The notes: a model not told the origin generated them from the letters alone. A DNA stretch of 64,000 nucleotides from CAWIVH01 sp963839475 (GCA_963839475.1 CAWIVH010000001.1:186001-250000), one strand, 5' to 3'; shown: positions 54,967 to 64,000, counted from the stretch's first letter. Made by a program: numbers and translations.

Positions 54967-54991
54967 TACGCAAATCGTGCCTATCGTTTCA
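54967..54991 (-). promoter_or_regulatory. Possible ECF-type promoter for the sigma operon
   Basis: On the coding strand it reads TGAAAC-N15-CGTA, close to the TGAAAC-N16-CGTA consensus known for some ECF factors, about 170 bases before the chosen start and 45 before the longest frame. Autoregulation is common in such operons. Short motifs occur by chance. Confidence 0.4.
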
Positions 54992-55148
54992 CTTTGTAGG
55001 GTTTTAGAAACGAATTTTCTGCCTGCGAGTTCAGGCTTTTGTGAAAAAGTATGAACCGAAGCGAATTTCCGGCTCACATCCGATCGTTTTTTGCTACATT
55101 CGTGGAGAAATTCAAGCCTGTCCCCATTAATGTGAAAGGAAGGTCCTA

Positions 55149-55946
55149 ATGAAAAGACGCAGTTTTATCAAAACTTCACTCGCGCTGCCCGGGTTGGCTG
55201 CGGCAGGAAAGGCTGAGCCTCTGTTTCAAACCGGCAGCATCGCAGGCAGGGAATACTACGAACTGCGCGCCTATCGCCTCAAACCGGGTGCTGATCAGGC
55301 AGTTATTGATGCGTATTTTGAAAAAGCCCTGATCCCGGCCATGAATCGCCTTGGCGTCAAGAACGTCGGTGTTTTCACAGAAAAGGAACCCAAGGACACA
55401 TCGCCGGTGTGGATGATCGCGGCCTATTCCTCCCTCGAAGCTTTTGCCGCCGTAGGCAGCAAGGTTCTTTCCGATCCGGCACTGCTTCAGGCCGGAGCGG
55501 CTTATCTGCAGGCTCCGAGAACAGATCCGGCTTTTCAGCGAATTGACAGCTGGCTGATGCTGGCCTTTGCAGGACTGCCCAAAATGGATCTTCCCGCCTA
55601 TTGCCGGGAAAAGAAGCCGGGCCGCGTGTTCGAACTGCGTTTTTACGAGAGCCATAGCGAACTGAAAGCGCTCAACAAGGTTGAAATGTTCAATGCCGGA
55701 GAAATCGAAACCATGAAGGAAGTCGGGCTTGGTCCGATTTTTTATGGCCAATCCCTAATCGGCCGCGACTTGCCTCACCTCATATATATGACCTCCGGAG
55801 AGGACATGGATCTTCACAAGAAGCACTGGGATGCCTTCCGCGTTCATCCGACATGGAAAAAACAGTCATCGGATCCGCAATACGCAGGAAACACGTCCAA
55901 AAACACCGCCCTTATCCTGTCGCCCAAGCCATATTCCCAGATTTGA
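55149..55946 (+). CDS. Exported NIPSNAP-family protein
   Basis: A 265-residue protein with a Tat-like signal (KRRSFIKTSLALPGLAAAG) and two NIPSNAP-type alpha/beta-barrel modules: YELRAYRLKPGADQAVIDAYFEK and VFELRFYESHSELKALNKVEMF. AAGGAAGG precedes the ATG. It lies 166 bases before the FAD-dependent oxidoreductase gene on the same strand, so they may be co-transcribed. NIPSNAP proteins bind or convert small molecules; the role is unknown. Confidence 0.75.
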   Translation: MKRRSFIKTSLALPGLAAAGKAEPLFQTGSIAGREYYELRAYRLKPGADQAVIDAYFEKALIPAMNRLGVKNVGVFTEKEPKDTSPVWMIAAYSSLEAFAAVGSKVLSDPALLQAGAAYLQAPRTDPAFQRIDSWLMLAFAGLPKMDLPAYCREKKPGRVFELRFYESHSELKALNKVEMFNAGEIETMKEVGLGPIFYGQSLIGRDLPHLIYMTSGEDMDLHKKHWDAFRVHPTWKKQSSDPQYAGNTSKNTALILSPKPYSQI

Positions 55947-56112
55947 CAGGGGTGAAGGCATTCATGGGGGGTGGTTTTCTGAGGTCCGGGGCTGAACCGC
56001 CCTCCACGAAAAAAGGAGATCAGCTGCATGCCCCGGATGATTCCAAGTCAGCGGTTTCCGGACGAGCATGAGGCCGTGTGCCCCCGCAGAGGAGTTCAGC
56101 AGAGGAGTCCAA

Positions 56113-58101
56113 GTGAAGCGCCGTGATTTTCTGAGCAGGGCTGGATTTGGAACCTATTCCATCATCATCACTGGCGCCGGCTTGTTTGCCCTGCCTGACG
56201 GCCAGGCCCCGGTCGACGGTATTAGGAAATCCTTCGACAGGATCAGCCCGCCGCCATCCCTGAGAAAAATGGCGGACTCCGAACCCCGGATGACGCTGGT
56301 TGAACTCGAATGCGATCTTCTCGTGGCAGGTGGCGGTTTGGCTGGCGTCTGCGCCGCCATCAGCGCCGCCCGGCATGGGGCCAGGGTTGTTCTGGTGCAG
56401 GATCGCTCGCGCCTTGGAGGCAACTCCTCCAGCGAAGTCAAAATGCATGTCGTGGGGGCGAATTCCCACAAAGGCCGGCCGGGTTGGCGCGAAGGGGGGC
56501 TCATTGAGGAACTGAGACTCGAGGACGCTGTGCGCAACCCGCAGCGCTGTTTCGAGCTTTGGGACCTTCTGCTCTACGACAAGGTCATCAGCGAAAGCAA
56601 TATCACGCTCCTGCTCGAAACCGCCGTTTATGCCGCCAGCACAAGCCAGGGAATCATCACCGAAGTGTTGGCCCGATGCGACCGGAGCGAACACCTCTAC
56701 AAGATAAAGGCGCGACTTTTTTGCGACAGTACGGGAGACTCGAGGCTGGCGCTGGAAGCGGGCGCCGAAATGCGGACCGGCCGCGAATCCAGGGCGGAAT
56801 TCGGCGAGTCGCTCGCACCGGAAAAAGCCGACCAGGAAACCCTGGGCAGCAGCATTTTATTCACTGCGCGCCAGTACGACCGTCCGATGCCTTTCAAGCC
56901 TCCATCCTGGGCCAGGACCATCACGCCGGCGCAGCTGAACCACCGTGAAATCACATCCTGGGAGTACGGTTATTGGTGGGTAGAGTGGGGAGGCGATCAC
57001 GATACGATCAAGGATAACGAACGCATTCGCTTTGAGCTGCTCTCGATCGTCATGGGTGTATGGGACCACATTAAAAACAGCGGCCGATTCCCCAGCGCCT
57101 CGCATTGGGCCATGGACTGGGTGGGGATGATGCCCGGGCGCCGTGGCAGTCGAAGAATCGTCGGGGATCACCTGCTGACGGAGAAGGATCTGCTGAGTGG
57201 GGAATTTTTCGACGCGGTCTCCATCGGAGGTTGGCCGATGGACGATCACCCGCCGGGAGGCTTCGACCGCCCGGACCTCCCCCCCAACACCGTCCTGAAA
57301 ACGCCGGAAGTCTATAGCATCCCGCTGCGTTCGCTTTACAGCCGCAACATCGCCAACCTGTTGATGGCCGGCAGGAACATCAGCGCAACCCATGCGGCAT
57401 TTACCTCCACGCGCGTGATGGCAACCTGCGCTGCCGTGGGCCAGGCGGTCGGAACAGCCGCCGCCCTTTGCCTGCAATACCGGATGGCACCCAGGGAGTT
57501 GCAGAAAGACCGGCAAAAAGTGCAGGAACTGCAGCAGACGCTTCTGCGCGACGACCAGACCCTACGAGGATTGAGCCATCAAGATGAAACGGATCTCGCC
57601 CGGTCCGCATGGGTAACCTCATCGGGAGAAGAACCCGGCACCCCGGCAGCCGCTGTGCTGGACGGCATATCGAGGGACATTCCGAAATCCCCAGCCCATC
57701 CCGACGGCTCAATCCATCAATGGTCGGCTTTCCTCGGAAAGGATGGAGCCTGGATAGAGCTTGCTTGGAAAGCACCCAAACGCATTCAACAGGTGCAGAT
57801 CACGTTCGATTCCGGATTTGCGCGCGAACTGACCTTGAGCGCCAGCAATTCCATTAACAAAGGCATGATCCGAGGCCCTCAGCCTGAAACCGTACGTGAC
57901 TACCGGTTGCTCACCAGGGCCTCCGGAGAAAAGGAATTCAAGGAGATACTGTCAGTGAAGGGTAATTACCAGCGCTTGCGGCGGCACTCGTTCCCGCCCA
58001 TGGACCTGAGCGCCTTGCGGCTTCATGTATTGGCCACGAATGGCGATCCTCAGGCCCGTGTCTTCGAAATACGCTGCTATGGGCCCGCAAATATAAAATG
58101 A
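56113..58101 (+). CDS. Exported FAD-dependent oxidoreductase with a C-terminal sugar-binding-like domain
   Basis: A 662-residue protein. It starts at GTG 56113, after AGAGGAGTCC, giving a Tat-like signal (KRRDFLSRAGFGTYSIIITG). The FAD motif is LLVAGGGLAGVCAAISAARHGARVVLVQD; the family (PF12831-like) shows GGNSSSEVKMHVVG and ISATHAAFTSTRVMATCAAVG. The C-terminal 130 residues (AWIELAWKAPKRIQQVQITF) are a discoidin/F5-F8-like beta-sandwich. Such enzymes oxidise sugars or related polyols. The substrate is unknown. Confidence 0.75.
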   Translation: MKRRDFLSRAGFGTYSIIITGAGLFALPDGQAPVDGIRKSFDRISPPPSLRKMADSEPRMTLVELECDLLVAGGGLAGVCAAISAARHGARVVLVQDRSRLGGNSSSEVKMHVVGANSHKGRPGWREGGLIEELRLEDAVRNPQRCFELWDLLLYDKVISESNITLLLETAVYAASTSQGIITEVLARCDRSEHLYKIKARLFCDSTGDSRLALEAGAEMRTGRESRAEFGESLAPEKADQETLGSSILFTARQYDRPMPFKPPSWARTITPAQLNHREITSWEYGYWWVEWGGDHDTIKDNERIRFELLSIVMGVWDHIKNSGRFPSASHWAMDWVGMMPGRRGSRRIVGDHLLTEKDLLSGEFFDAVSIGGWPMDDHPPGGFDRPDLPPNTVLKTPEVYSIPLRSLYSRNIANLLMAGRNISATHAAFTSTRVMATCAAVGQAVGTAAALCLQYRMAPRELQKDRQKVQELQQTLLRDDQTLRGLSHQDETDLARSAWVTSSGEEPGTPAAAVLDGISRDIPKSPAHPDGSIHQWSAFLGKDGAWIELAWKAPKRIQQVQITFDSGFARELTLSASNSINKGMIRGPQPETVRDYRLLTRASGEKEFKEILSVKGNYQRLRRHSFPPMDLSALRLHVLATNGDPQARVFEIRCYGPANIK

Positions 58102-58230
58102 TGCGACAAGTTTTCTGTAATATGCCCCTAACAGGATGCCGATCCATTAAAAGAAAACGCGACCGCGGCGGGAGATAAAGCTCTATCCATCGTCCCCGGT
58201 AGGCCGAAGATCGCCGGAGAGTCCGCAGCC

Positions 58231-59028
58231 ATGACCACAAATGCCAGTGAAATTGAGCATGACATACGGCGCTGGCTGAGCCATTCCAGGCAGCGCGTGG
58301 AGGAAATCTATCGTGCGGAAATGAACCGGCCGCACAGCCCTATCCCGGAAGAACTGGTCAACCTCAGCCTCAATCATATCGACCGAGTCGTCGGCAACGC
58401 CTCGGCCATTGCGGCCGGCGAAAAACTGGACTCCCGCCTTTTGGAGCTCGCCGCTGTTCTGCATGACTGCGCGAAGCTGGATCACAGCGAGTCGTCCTCG
58501 GGTGGCGTCGACACCTGGCGGCATCACCAAAAAGGGGCTGCAATGGCAGCGGATATCATTCTCAAGGAGCTTCATGGCTCCTCGGATCTAGCCTGCCACG
58601 TAGCACAAATGATCGAGAGGCACAGCAACATACCCTTCATCCGGCGCTACTGGGAAGCGAGAGGGGAGTCGATGCCCGGGCCCGTCACGCCCGAGGATTT
58701 CGCGCTGCGGGACGCCGATGTCATCGACATGCTCTGGGTTGGGGGGCTGGCCAAAATCATTCGAATCCGGCAAATCCCCGATTCGGATTTCTTCAGGGAA
58801 GACGGAGGCGATATTCAGCGGGCTCTAGAATCCGCGCGGCGGAGTTTCGACGAATCCAGGGAATGCTTGAGTTCAATAACGGCGCATCTCCTGGCCAAGG
58901 AACGTATTCAAACCGTGGAGTCGTTCCTTTCCGAAATTTCAGAAGTTCGCACGCTCGAGGAATTCAACGAGCACTACCACCAATTCGTGGCGGAAAGGGA
59001 AGCCGTCAGATCCCATCCTTATCACTGA
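58231..59028 (+). CDS. HD-domain phosphohydrolase
   Basis: A 265-residue cytoplasmic protein with an HD metal-dependent phosphohydrolase domain: His49, the HD pair His78-Asp79 (VLHDCAKLDH), HHQKG (residues 97-101), and a later Asp in ALRDADVIDML. Substrates of such proteins are nucleotides or cyclic dinucleotides. The C-terminal 80 residues are helical. GGAGAG lies upstream of the start by nine bases. It is a single gene. Confidence 0.7.
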   Translation: MTTNASEIEHDIRRWLSHSRQRVEEIYRAEMNRPHSPIPEELVNLSLNHIDRVVGNASAIAAGEKLDSRLLELAAVLHDCAKLDHSESSSGGVDTWRHHQKGAAMAADIILKELHGSSDLACHVAQMIERHSNIPFIRRYWEARGESMPGPVTPEDFALRDADVIDMLWVGGLAKIIRIRQIPDSDFFREDGGDIQRALESARRSFDESRECLSSITAHLLAKERIQTVESFLSEISEVRTLEEFNEHYHQFVAEREAVRSHPYH

Positions 59029-59193
59029 TGCGCAGGCAGGTTCAGCTTAAGGCATGCCTCACCGTCCCTCATCATATGGATCCGGGCTTCACAAGGTGTC
59101 TCAGAACTCGCTAGAATGCAGCCATGGAGCGGGCTTTCAGCTCTTTCTGCCATTTTTGACTCTCCTTCAGCTTCATTAGAGCGGGACGGGAGT

Positions 59194-60720
59194 TCAGCCC
59201 TCCAACGGTCCGACCGCCTGTTCGACAGCTTCGAGGATTTCACAGGATTTTACCAGCTCCAGCATGGTGTTATGATCCGGATACAAAGGCCGATCTTCAT
59301 CGAGATGGGCCACATGCCTACGGATAACGCGGCGTGCAGCTTCCACTCCCTCCCCGGGTTTGAAGTCCCGAAAATCAAGGGCCTGCGCCGCCGCCATATA
59401 TTCGATACCCAGGACGCCGTAGGCGTTCAGCAGGATTTGCCCGTTCTTGAGAGCCGTGTTCATGCCCATCGAAACGAAATCTTCCTGATCCCCGGCCGCA
59501 GGAATGGAACAAATGGAGGCCGGCGCCGACAGCATCCTCTGTTCGACGATCAGGGTGTCGGCCGTGTACTGACTGAGCATCATGCCGGAGAACATTCCCG
59601 CGCCCTTGGTCAGAAAGGGCGGCAGGCCGACGCTCAGCGCGGGATTGGTCATGCGGTTCAATCTCCGCTCTGAGAGAACACAAACCATCGTGACAGCGGC
59701 ACCGGCTGCATCCATGGGAAGGGAAACCGGCGTCCCCTGGAAGTTGGCCCCCGTCAGGGTAAGCCTGCTCTCCGGGAGGAAGATAGGATTGTCGCACACC
59801 CCGTTGAGTTCGGTTTCCACCTGCTTTCGCGAATACGCAACAATGTCGTGGGCAGTGCCGATGACCTGGGGAGTAGATCGCATGGAATAAGCATCCTGGA
59901 CCTTGGTTTTGATCTTGCCGGACAAGAGGTCGCTCCCCCGGATGCAGCGCATGATCGACTTTGCGCTGCGCATGGCACCGGCAAATCCCCGCAATTGGTG
60001 CAGCCTGATATCATAGGGCTTTAGATTGGCGAACAGGGCTTCGAGCGTCATGGCGCAGGCAATTTCAGCTTGTTTCAGCCACCGGTTGATATCGTAAAGA
60101 TGCAGGGCACTCATGGCTGTAAGTACGTTGGAGCCGTTGATGGAAGCCAGACCGTCCCTCGCCATCAGACCGGGAACCGGAATTCCAGCTTTCTCCATCG
60201 CGATCCTGCCAGGAAGCCGCCTGCCCTCGTAAAAGGCTTCGCCTTCCCCCATCAGGAGCAGGGCCATTTGAGCCATGGGGGCCAGATCGCCGCTGGCTCC
60301 CACCGAACCCTTCTGGCAGACCACCGGGGTGACCCCCTTGTTCAGCATTTCGACCAGGGTCAACGTGATTTCCGGGCGGCAGCCTGAATAACCGTGAGCA
60401 TGAACATTGATCCGGCCGGCCATCGCCCCGCGAATATGCTCGATGGGGGCCGGATCGCCGATTCCTGCGGCATGGTTGTAAATCAGGTATCGCTGAAATT
60501 GCTGAACCTGCTCATCGTCGAGGACCACCTCGGAGAACTCGCCAATTCCCGTGTTGATCCCGTACATGATCTCCCGTGCGCTGATCTTTTCTTCGAGCAT
60601 GGCGCGACAGGCCTTGATGCGATCCAGGGCCGCAGGATGAAGTTCCACGCGAGTGCCGTGACGGGCGATGTCCACAAAACTTTCGATGGTAAGAGAATTT
60701 CCGTCCAGTACGATTGCCAT
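59194..60720 (-). CDS. Histidine/aromatic amino-acid ammonia-lyase
   Basis: A 508-residue MIO-type lyase that would convert histidine or a related amino acid to an unsaturated acid plus ammonia. The MIO tripeptide is Ala142-Ser143-Gly144 (GASGDLAPMAQ), and Tyr53 (YGINTGIG) is the catalytic base region. Position 82-83 is Asn-His (LIYNHAAGIG), where bacterial histidine lyases have Ser-His and PAL/TAL have other pairs. The length is normal. The start ATG 60720 is 10 bases after the GntR gene. Without other hut genes nearby, the substrate is less certain. Confidence 0.85.
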   Translation of the reverse strand: MAIVLDGNSLTIESFVDIARHGTRVELHPAALDRIKACRAMLEEKISAREIMYGINTGIGEFSEVVLDDEQVQQFQRYLIYNHAAGIGDPAPIEHIRGAMAGRINVHAHGYSGCRPEITLTLVEMLNKGVTPVVCQKGSVGASGDLAPMAQMALLLMGEGEAFYEGRRLPGRIAMEKAGIPVPGLMARDGLASINGSNVLTAMSALHLYDINRWLKQAEIACAMTLEALFANLKPYDIRLHQLRGFAGAMRSAKSIMRCIRGSDLLSGKIKTKVQDAYSMRSTPQVIGTAHDIVAYSRKQVETELNGVCDNPIFLPESRLTLTGANFQGTPVSLPMDAAGAAVTMVCVLSERRLNRMTNPALSVGLPPFLTKGAGMFSGMMLSQYTADTLIVEQRMLSAPASICSIPAAGDQEDFVSMGMNTALKNGQILLNAYGVLGIEYMAAAQALDFRDFKPGEGVEAARRVIRRHVAHLDEDRPLYPDHNTMLELVKSCEILEAVEQAVGPLEG

Positions 60721-60730
60721 GGTTATTTCC

Positions 60731-61468
60731 TCATTTGTGCTGGGAGTGCGATCGGGCAAAGCCTTCGGAGGGCTGGAGCGGCCACTCTCCAAAACGCGCA
60801 TCCGAAATCAGGCTCTCGATCACCATTTCCCGTAATGCCCGGATATGAGTCTCCACAATATGCCGCGCGGCGCCGGAGTTGCCTCTCGCCAACGCTTCAA
60901 TCAACTCCCCGTGCTCCTCGACAGTGCGTTCACTTTGAGGATGGAGTTGAACCCCATAGTTGATGAGACGCTCGCTCTCGGAAATGAGTTGAGCCGTCAA
61001 GCGCGCAAAGCGACGGTTGCCTGAAAGTTCGGCAATCTTCGAGTGTAAAACGCTGTTGGCCCGAATAAATCGACGGATGGAGTCCTGCCCGCCGGGGCGA
61101 TACCCAATCGCTCCGAGTTTTTTCAGCGCCGAGAGTGTCGTTGCGTCGGCCTTCCCGGCGGCGAGCGCAGCCGCGGCTGGCTCGATCAGAAAGCGCATCT
61201 CAAACAGCTCACGTACATCACGGATTGTAATAGGAGCTACATGGTACCCATGCCGCGGGGTGACCAGCGCCAGGCCTTCCTGGACCAGCCGCCGCAGAGC
61301 CTCCCGGACCGGGGTTTTCCCGACCTCCAGCCGCACGGCAAGCGCGGATTCTGTCAGCCGCTGCCCGGGCGTGAGGCTGCACTCCACGATTTGCGCACGG
61401 AGCTGGCGGTAAGCTGTGTCCGCCAGGGAATCCCGGGATTCCCGTGATGTTTTCGCGCCTCGGTTCAT
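60731..61468 (-). CDS. GntR/FCD-family transcriptional regulator
   Basis: A 245-residue regulator. The winged-helix domain is ADTAYRQLRAQIVECSLTPGQRLTESALAVRLEVGKTPVREALRRL, and the FCD ligand domain runs from EMRFLIEPAAAALAAG with metal-binding His in VLHSKIAELSGN, VEEHGELIEAL and VETHIRAL. The start ATG 61468 has GGAAG upstream. It is co-directional with, and ten bases from, the lyase, so it probably controls it, with an amino or organic acid as signal. A palindrome near 61.5 kb is the likely operator. Confidence 0.85.
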   Translation of the reverse strand: MNRGAKTSRESRDSLADTAYRQLRAQIVECSLTPGQRLTESALAVRLEVGKTPVREALRRLVQEGLALVTPRHGYHVAPITIRDVRELFEMRFLIEPAAAALAAGKADATTLSALKKLGAIGYRPGGQDSIRRFIRANSVLHSKIAELSGNRRFARLTAQLISESERLINYGVQLHPQSERTVEEHGELIEALARGNSGAARHIVETHIRALREMVIESLISDARFGEWPLQPSEGFARSHSQHK

Positions 61469-61494
61469 GGACCTATCTTCCTGATATCTTACAA

Positions 61495-61519
61495 ACATTT
61501 GGTAATATATCACAAATGT
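61495..61519. promoter_or_regulatory. Putative GntR operator upstream of the regulator-lyase operon
   Basis: Inverted repeat ACATTTG-N11-CAAATGT, starting 27 bases upstream of the regulator ATG, with an AT-rich spacer (GTAATATATCA). Such sites are common autoregulatory targets of GntR proteins. The stretch from here to 61866 has no gene I can support. Confidence 0.6.
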
Positions 61520-61866
61520 ATAGAGCTTCGATGGAAAGACTCCGAGCCGTTCTCCGCCGTCAAGCTCTCCATGTGGCGGCCGGGGATCAAACCCCCGGCT
61601 TAAAAACTCAGGCTGGGCCGCGTAGTTGCCGATATGAGCGCCTCAGAAACCGACGCCTGGGGAATCAAGGCACAGGTGTCAAATGGATGCAATGTACCCA
61701 TGAAAGGGGGCTGCGGGACAACGGTACTCCGCAAAACCTGCGGCGCCGTCCAAGCCATAATGTCCGCGCAAAGCGGGGAGAATTCTATGCAGGAATGCCG
61801 CTTCTCGATCGAAGGCACAGCCGATGCGTTGGAACTGATGCAGGAGGCCTGCCACCTGTTCCGGAA

Positions 61867-63123
61867 TCAGGAAACCTGGGCCTTCTCGGCCCAGAGGCGC
61901 GCAAGGTGGACGACCGTTTCCACGGATTTCTCCATGGCATGAACTGAGAGCCACTCCGTCGGCCCGTGGAAGTTCTGCCCTCCCGTGAAAATGTTGGGGG
62001 TTGGAAGCCCCTTCTCGGTAAGACGCGATCCATCCGTCCCGCCGCGGATTGGCGCCCAGGTTGGATCCAGGCCGGCTCGACGTACCGCCTCTTCGAGATA
62101 TTCGACGACTCTCAAGTCCGCACCCATATGGTCATTCATGTTGCGGTACTGCTCGATGACCTTCAGTTCAATGCGGGTCTTGGGGTGCAGAGCCTGTACC
62201 TCGGCTATTATCGCTTCCAGTTTGCTCTTCAATACCATCAGGCCTGGGGTATGGAAGTCTCTCAGCAGGATCTTCAGAGTCGACTCAGCCTCGGCCCCTG
62301 AGAGCGCGTGGGGGTGGATATAAGGCTCATAGCCCTCCGTGGTTTCCGGTGCGATATCCTTGGGCATCCGCAAAATGATGTCTGCCATTGCCCGGATCGA
62401 ATTCACCATGATGCCTTTCGCCGTACCGGGATGGATATTCCGGCCGTGCACAGTGATCACGGCCATGTCGGCACTGAAGGTTTCCTTGTTGATTTCACCA
62501 AGCTTGTCGCCGTCCACTGTATAGGCGAACTGGGCCCCGAATTTTCCCAGGTCGAAGTAACGGGTTCCGCCGCCGACCTCTTCATCAGCGGTGAACCCAA
62601 TGGCGATGGGACCATGCGCCGGCTCGGGATGGGCCATCAGTTCCTGGATCGCGGTCATGATGATCGCGATTCCTGCCTTGTTGTCCGCGCCCAGAAGCGT
62701 GGTTCCGTCTGTCGTAACGATGCTCCTGCCGATGTTTTCTGCAAGCGCCGGATTTTCATCTTCACGAATGACGACCGATGGATTTCCGGGAAGCTGAACA
62801 TCCCCGCCCTGGTAGACAAACACCTGCGGTTTCACGTCTTTCCCGCTCGCGGAAGGTGAGGTATCGACGTGGGCAATGAAACCGATGACAGGAACACGTT
62901 CATGGGCCGGATAATCCGCTGGAATGCTGCCGGGCAATACAGCCATTACCAGACCATGCTCATCCATGGAAACATCGGGCACCCCCAGCTCGCGCAACTC
63001 ATCAGCCAGAAGCTTGAGGAGATCCAGCTGCTTTTCCGTGCTGGGGTAGCTCGTGGATTCCTCGGAGGACTGGGTATCGATTCGAACATAGCGCAGCAGT
63101 CTGTCCAACGCCGTCTCTTTCAT
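61867..63123 (-). CDS. pepT: Peptidase T (tripeptide aminopeptidase)
   Basis: A 418-residue M20-family zinc peptidase. The metal ligand region is GFIAHVDTSPS, the bridging Asp is in LLGADNKAG, the catalytic Glu-Glu is in ADEEVGGG, and the last ligand His is in FTGGQNFHGPTEW. GRNIHPGTAKG is the dimer or substrate His loop. It cleaves the N-terminal residue of tripeptides in the cytoplasm. I start it at ATG 63123, after GGAGAG, because the 13 residues upstream are not conserved. Complete. Confidence 0.9.
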   Translation of the reverse strand: MKETALDRLLRYVRIDTQSSEESTSYPSTEKQLDLLKLLADELRELGVPDVSMDEHGLVMAVLPGSIPADYPAHERVPVIGFIAHVDTSPSASGKDVKPQVFVYQGGDVQLPGNPSVVIREDENPALAENIGRSIVTTDGTTLLGADNKAGIAIIMTAIQELMAHPEPAHGPIAIGFTADEEVGGGTRYFDLGKFGAQFAYTVDGDKLGEINKETFSADMAVITVHGRNIHPGTAKGIMVNSIRAMADIILRMPKDIAPETTEGYEPYIHPHALSGAEAESTLKILLRDFHTPGLMVLKSKLEAIIAEVQALHPKTRIELKVIEQYRNMNDHMGADLRVVEYLEEAVRRAGLDPTWAPIRGGTDGSRLTEKGLPTPNIFTGGQNFHGPTEWLSVHAMEKSVETVVHLARLWAEKAQVS

Positions 63124-63198
63124 GGGTTCATCTCTCCAAATAGGTGAAAAATCGTGAAGCATCTGTCCCGCAGCGGCCTGTTCCTATCCCGGCAGAGA

Positions 63199-64000
63199 TC
63201 ACTCGACGGAGAGCGCTACCACTGATTTGGGCGGCAGCTTCACATCCAGGCCGCTCGAAATGATTCGTGCGCCGCTGAATTCGACCGGCTTGACGGCATC
63301 CGGCTTTTCAAAGGTGTTGTGCGCATTCATGGCCCCGGCTATCAGGATACGGCCTGAAACCCTTGAAATGGCGGCTCCACGCAGGCTGATGGCAACCTGG
63401 TTCGAGTTGCCGGGGTCCAGGTTGCACAGGGTAATATGAATCCTGCCATCCTTGTTGCGTGAAGCCGACACGCTGACGGCAGGAATCGTGTCCTTTTCAA
63501 AAGCATAATCAGCTGCCTTCAGCTCCAGAGGCAGCAGAGTCGCGTCCTGATGCTCCTTGTACATTTCGTAAACATGGTAGGTCGGGGTCAGCACCATGCT
63601 GCTGTCGCGGGTAAGGATGACCGCCTGGAGCACGTTGATAGTTTGAGCGATGTTTGTCATCCGGACTCGGTCGCAGTGATTGTTGAAAATGTTCAGGTTG
63701 ATCCCGGCCACCAGAGCGTCGCGCAAAGAGTTCTGTTGAAAGAGAAACCCTGGGTTAGTGCCCGGTTCCACGTCGTACCAGGTCCCCCATTCGTCGACCA
63801 TCAATCCCACGCGCTTTTTGGGATCATATCTGTCCATAACGGTGGAGTGCCGTTCGATCAACTCGCTCATGAAAAGGGTCTTCTTCAGGACCTTGAACCA
63901 TTCCTGTTCACCGAAGTTTGTGGCGGAGCCTTTGTTAGCCCAATCAACCGTATAATAGTGCAGGCTCAACCCCTGGATTACACGCGCGGTTTCACGCATG
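63199..64000 (-). CDS. GH51 alpha-L-arabinofuranosidase, truncated at the right edge
   Basis: C-terminal 266 residues of an intracellular GH51 enzyme that removes arabinose from arabino-oligosaccharides. The nucleophile region is VDEWGTWYDV, and INLNIFNNHCDRVRMTNIAQTINVLQAV is a strongly conserved barrel segment. The C-terminal beta-sandwich ends LPPKSVVALSVE. The frame is open at the edge; the ATG at 63999 is likely internal, so the catalytic acid and the N-terminus lie outside the window. It fits the plant-polysaccharide theme. Confidence 0.85.
   Translation of the reverse strand, partial: MRETARVIQGLSLHYYTVDWANKGSATNFGEQEWFKVLKKTLFMSELIERHSTVMDRYDPKKRVGLMVDEWGTWYDVEPGTNPGFLFQQNSLRDALVAGINLNIFNNHCDRVRMTNIAQTINVLQAVILTRDSSMVLTPTYHVYEMYKEHQDATLLPLELKAADYAFEKDTIPAVSVSASRNKDGRIHITLCNLDPGNSNQVAISLRGAAISRVSGRILIAGAMNAHNTFEKPDAVKPVEFSGARIISSGLDVKLPPKSVVALSVE

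Noticed and set aside
1..64000. tRNA, rRNA, intact IS or prophage
   Set aside because: I looked for cloverleaf-like and transposase-like patterns and saw none that I could support; a covariance-model search would be decisive.

Overview
The window looks like a chromosomal piece of an acidobacterium (Acidobacteriota) or a close relative. The support is circumstantial. There is a Hanks-type Ser/Thr kinase with a PD40/TolB-like C-terminus, a TIGR02999-like ECF sigma factor, two DUF2911 proteins, NIPSNAP-like secreted proteins, many Tat- or Sec-exported sugar and amino-acid enzymes, and a very large tandem-repeat multihaem cytochrome. There is no rRNA or tRNA to fix the taxonomy. I see no prophage, CRISPR array or intact insertion sequence.

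Layout. 1-14.6 kb is mostly carbohydrate and peptide catabolism: an aldolase (cut by the left edge), a GHL10-like exported glycosidase, a Gfo/Idh/MocA oxidoreductase, a DUF4159 protein, an M28 peptidase, a metallo-beta-lactamase-fold hydrolase, a VanZ-like membrane protein, a GH106-like rhamnosidase and a frameshifted sulfatase. 15-22.7 kb is regulatory: a VapBC toxin-antitoxin pair with an operator over its start codon, a split Ser/Thr kinase, an HExxH protein, an ECF sigma factor that may start at CTG, and a SET-domain protein. A relic of the kinase 3' end lies at 12.5 kb.

The centrepiece is a seven-gene minus-strand cluster at 22.8-36.1 kb. In transcription order it encodes a TPR lipoprotein, a 23-haem cytochrome c, a 1915-residue cytochrome c with 76 CxxCH motifs, an outer-membrane beta-barrel, a periplasmic protein, a histidine-rich membrane protein like a cytochrome b, and a membrane-anchored ferredoxin/flavoprotein like NAD(P)H oxidoreductases. 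Together they could carry electrons from cytoplasmic NAD(P)H across both membranes (99 c-type haem sites), so this is the best candidate here for an undescribed extracellular electron-transfer system.

36.6-46.8 kb holds two MFS transporters, a monohaem exported protein, MsrA, a sugar kinase, an exported methyltransferase, two paralogous small secreted proteins that share an upstream palindrome (one frameshifted), and a 263-bp MITE-like element. 46.8-51.3 kb is a minus-strand run with a nucleoside deoxyribosyltransferase-thymidylate kinase fusion, a COG2509-like flavoprotein, a P-loop kinase and a DapB-like dehydrogenase. 51.4-64 kb holds a frameshifted sugar isomerase, an ECF sigma/anti-sigma/Spy-like stress operon, NIPSNAP and FAD proteins, an HD phosphohydrolase, a HutH-like ammonia-lyase with its GntR regulator, peptidase T, and a GH51 arabinofuranosidase cut by the right edge.

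Four reading frames (sulfatase, kinase, small secreted protein, isomerase) are broken by single frameshifts. This means either real decay or residual indel errors, and raw reads would decide.
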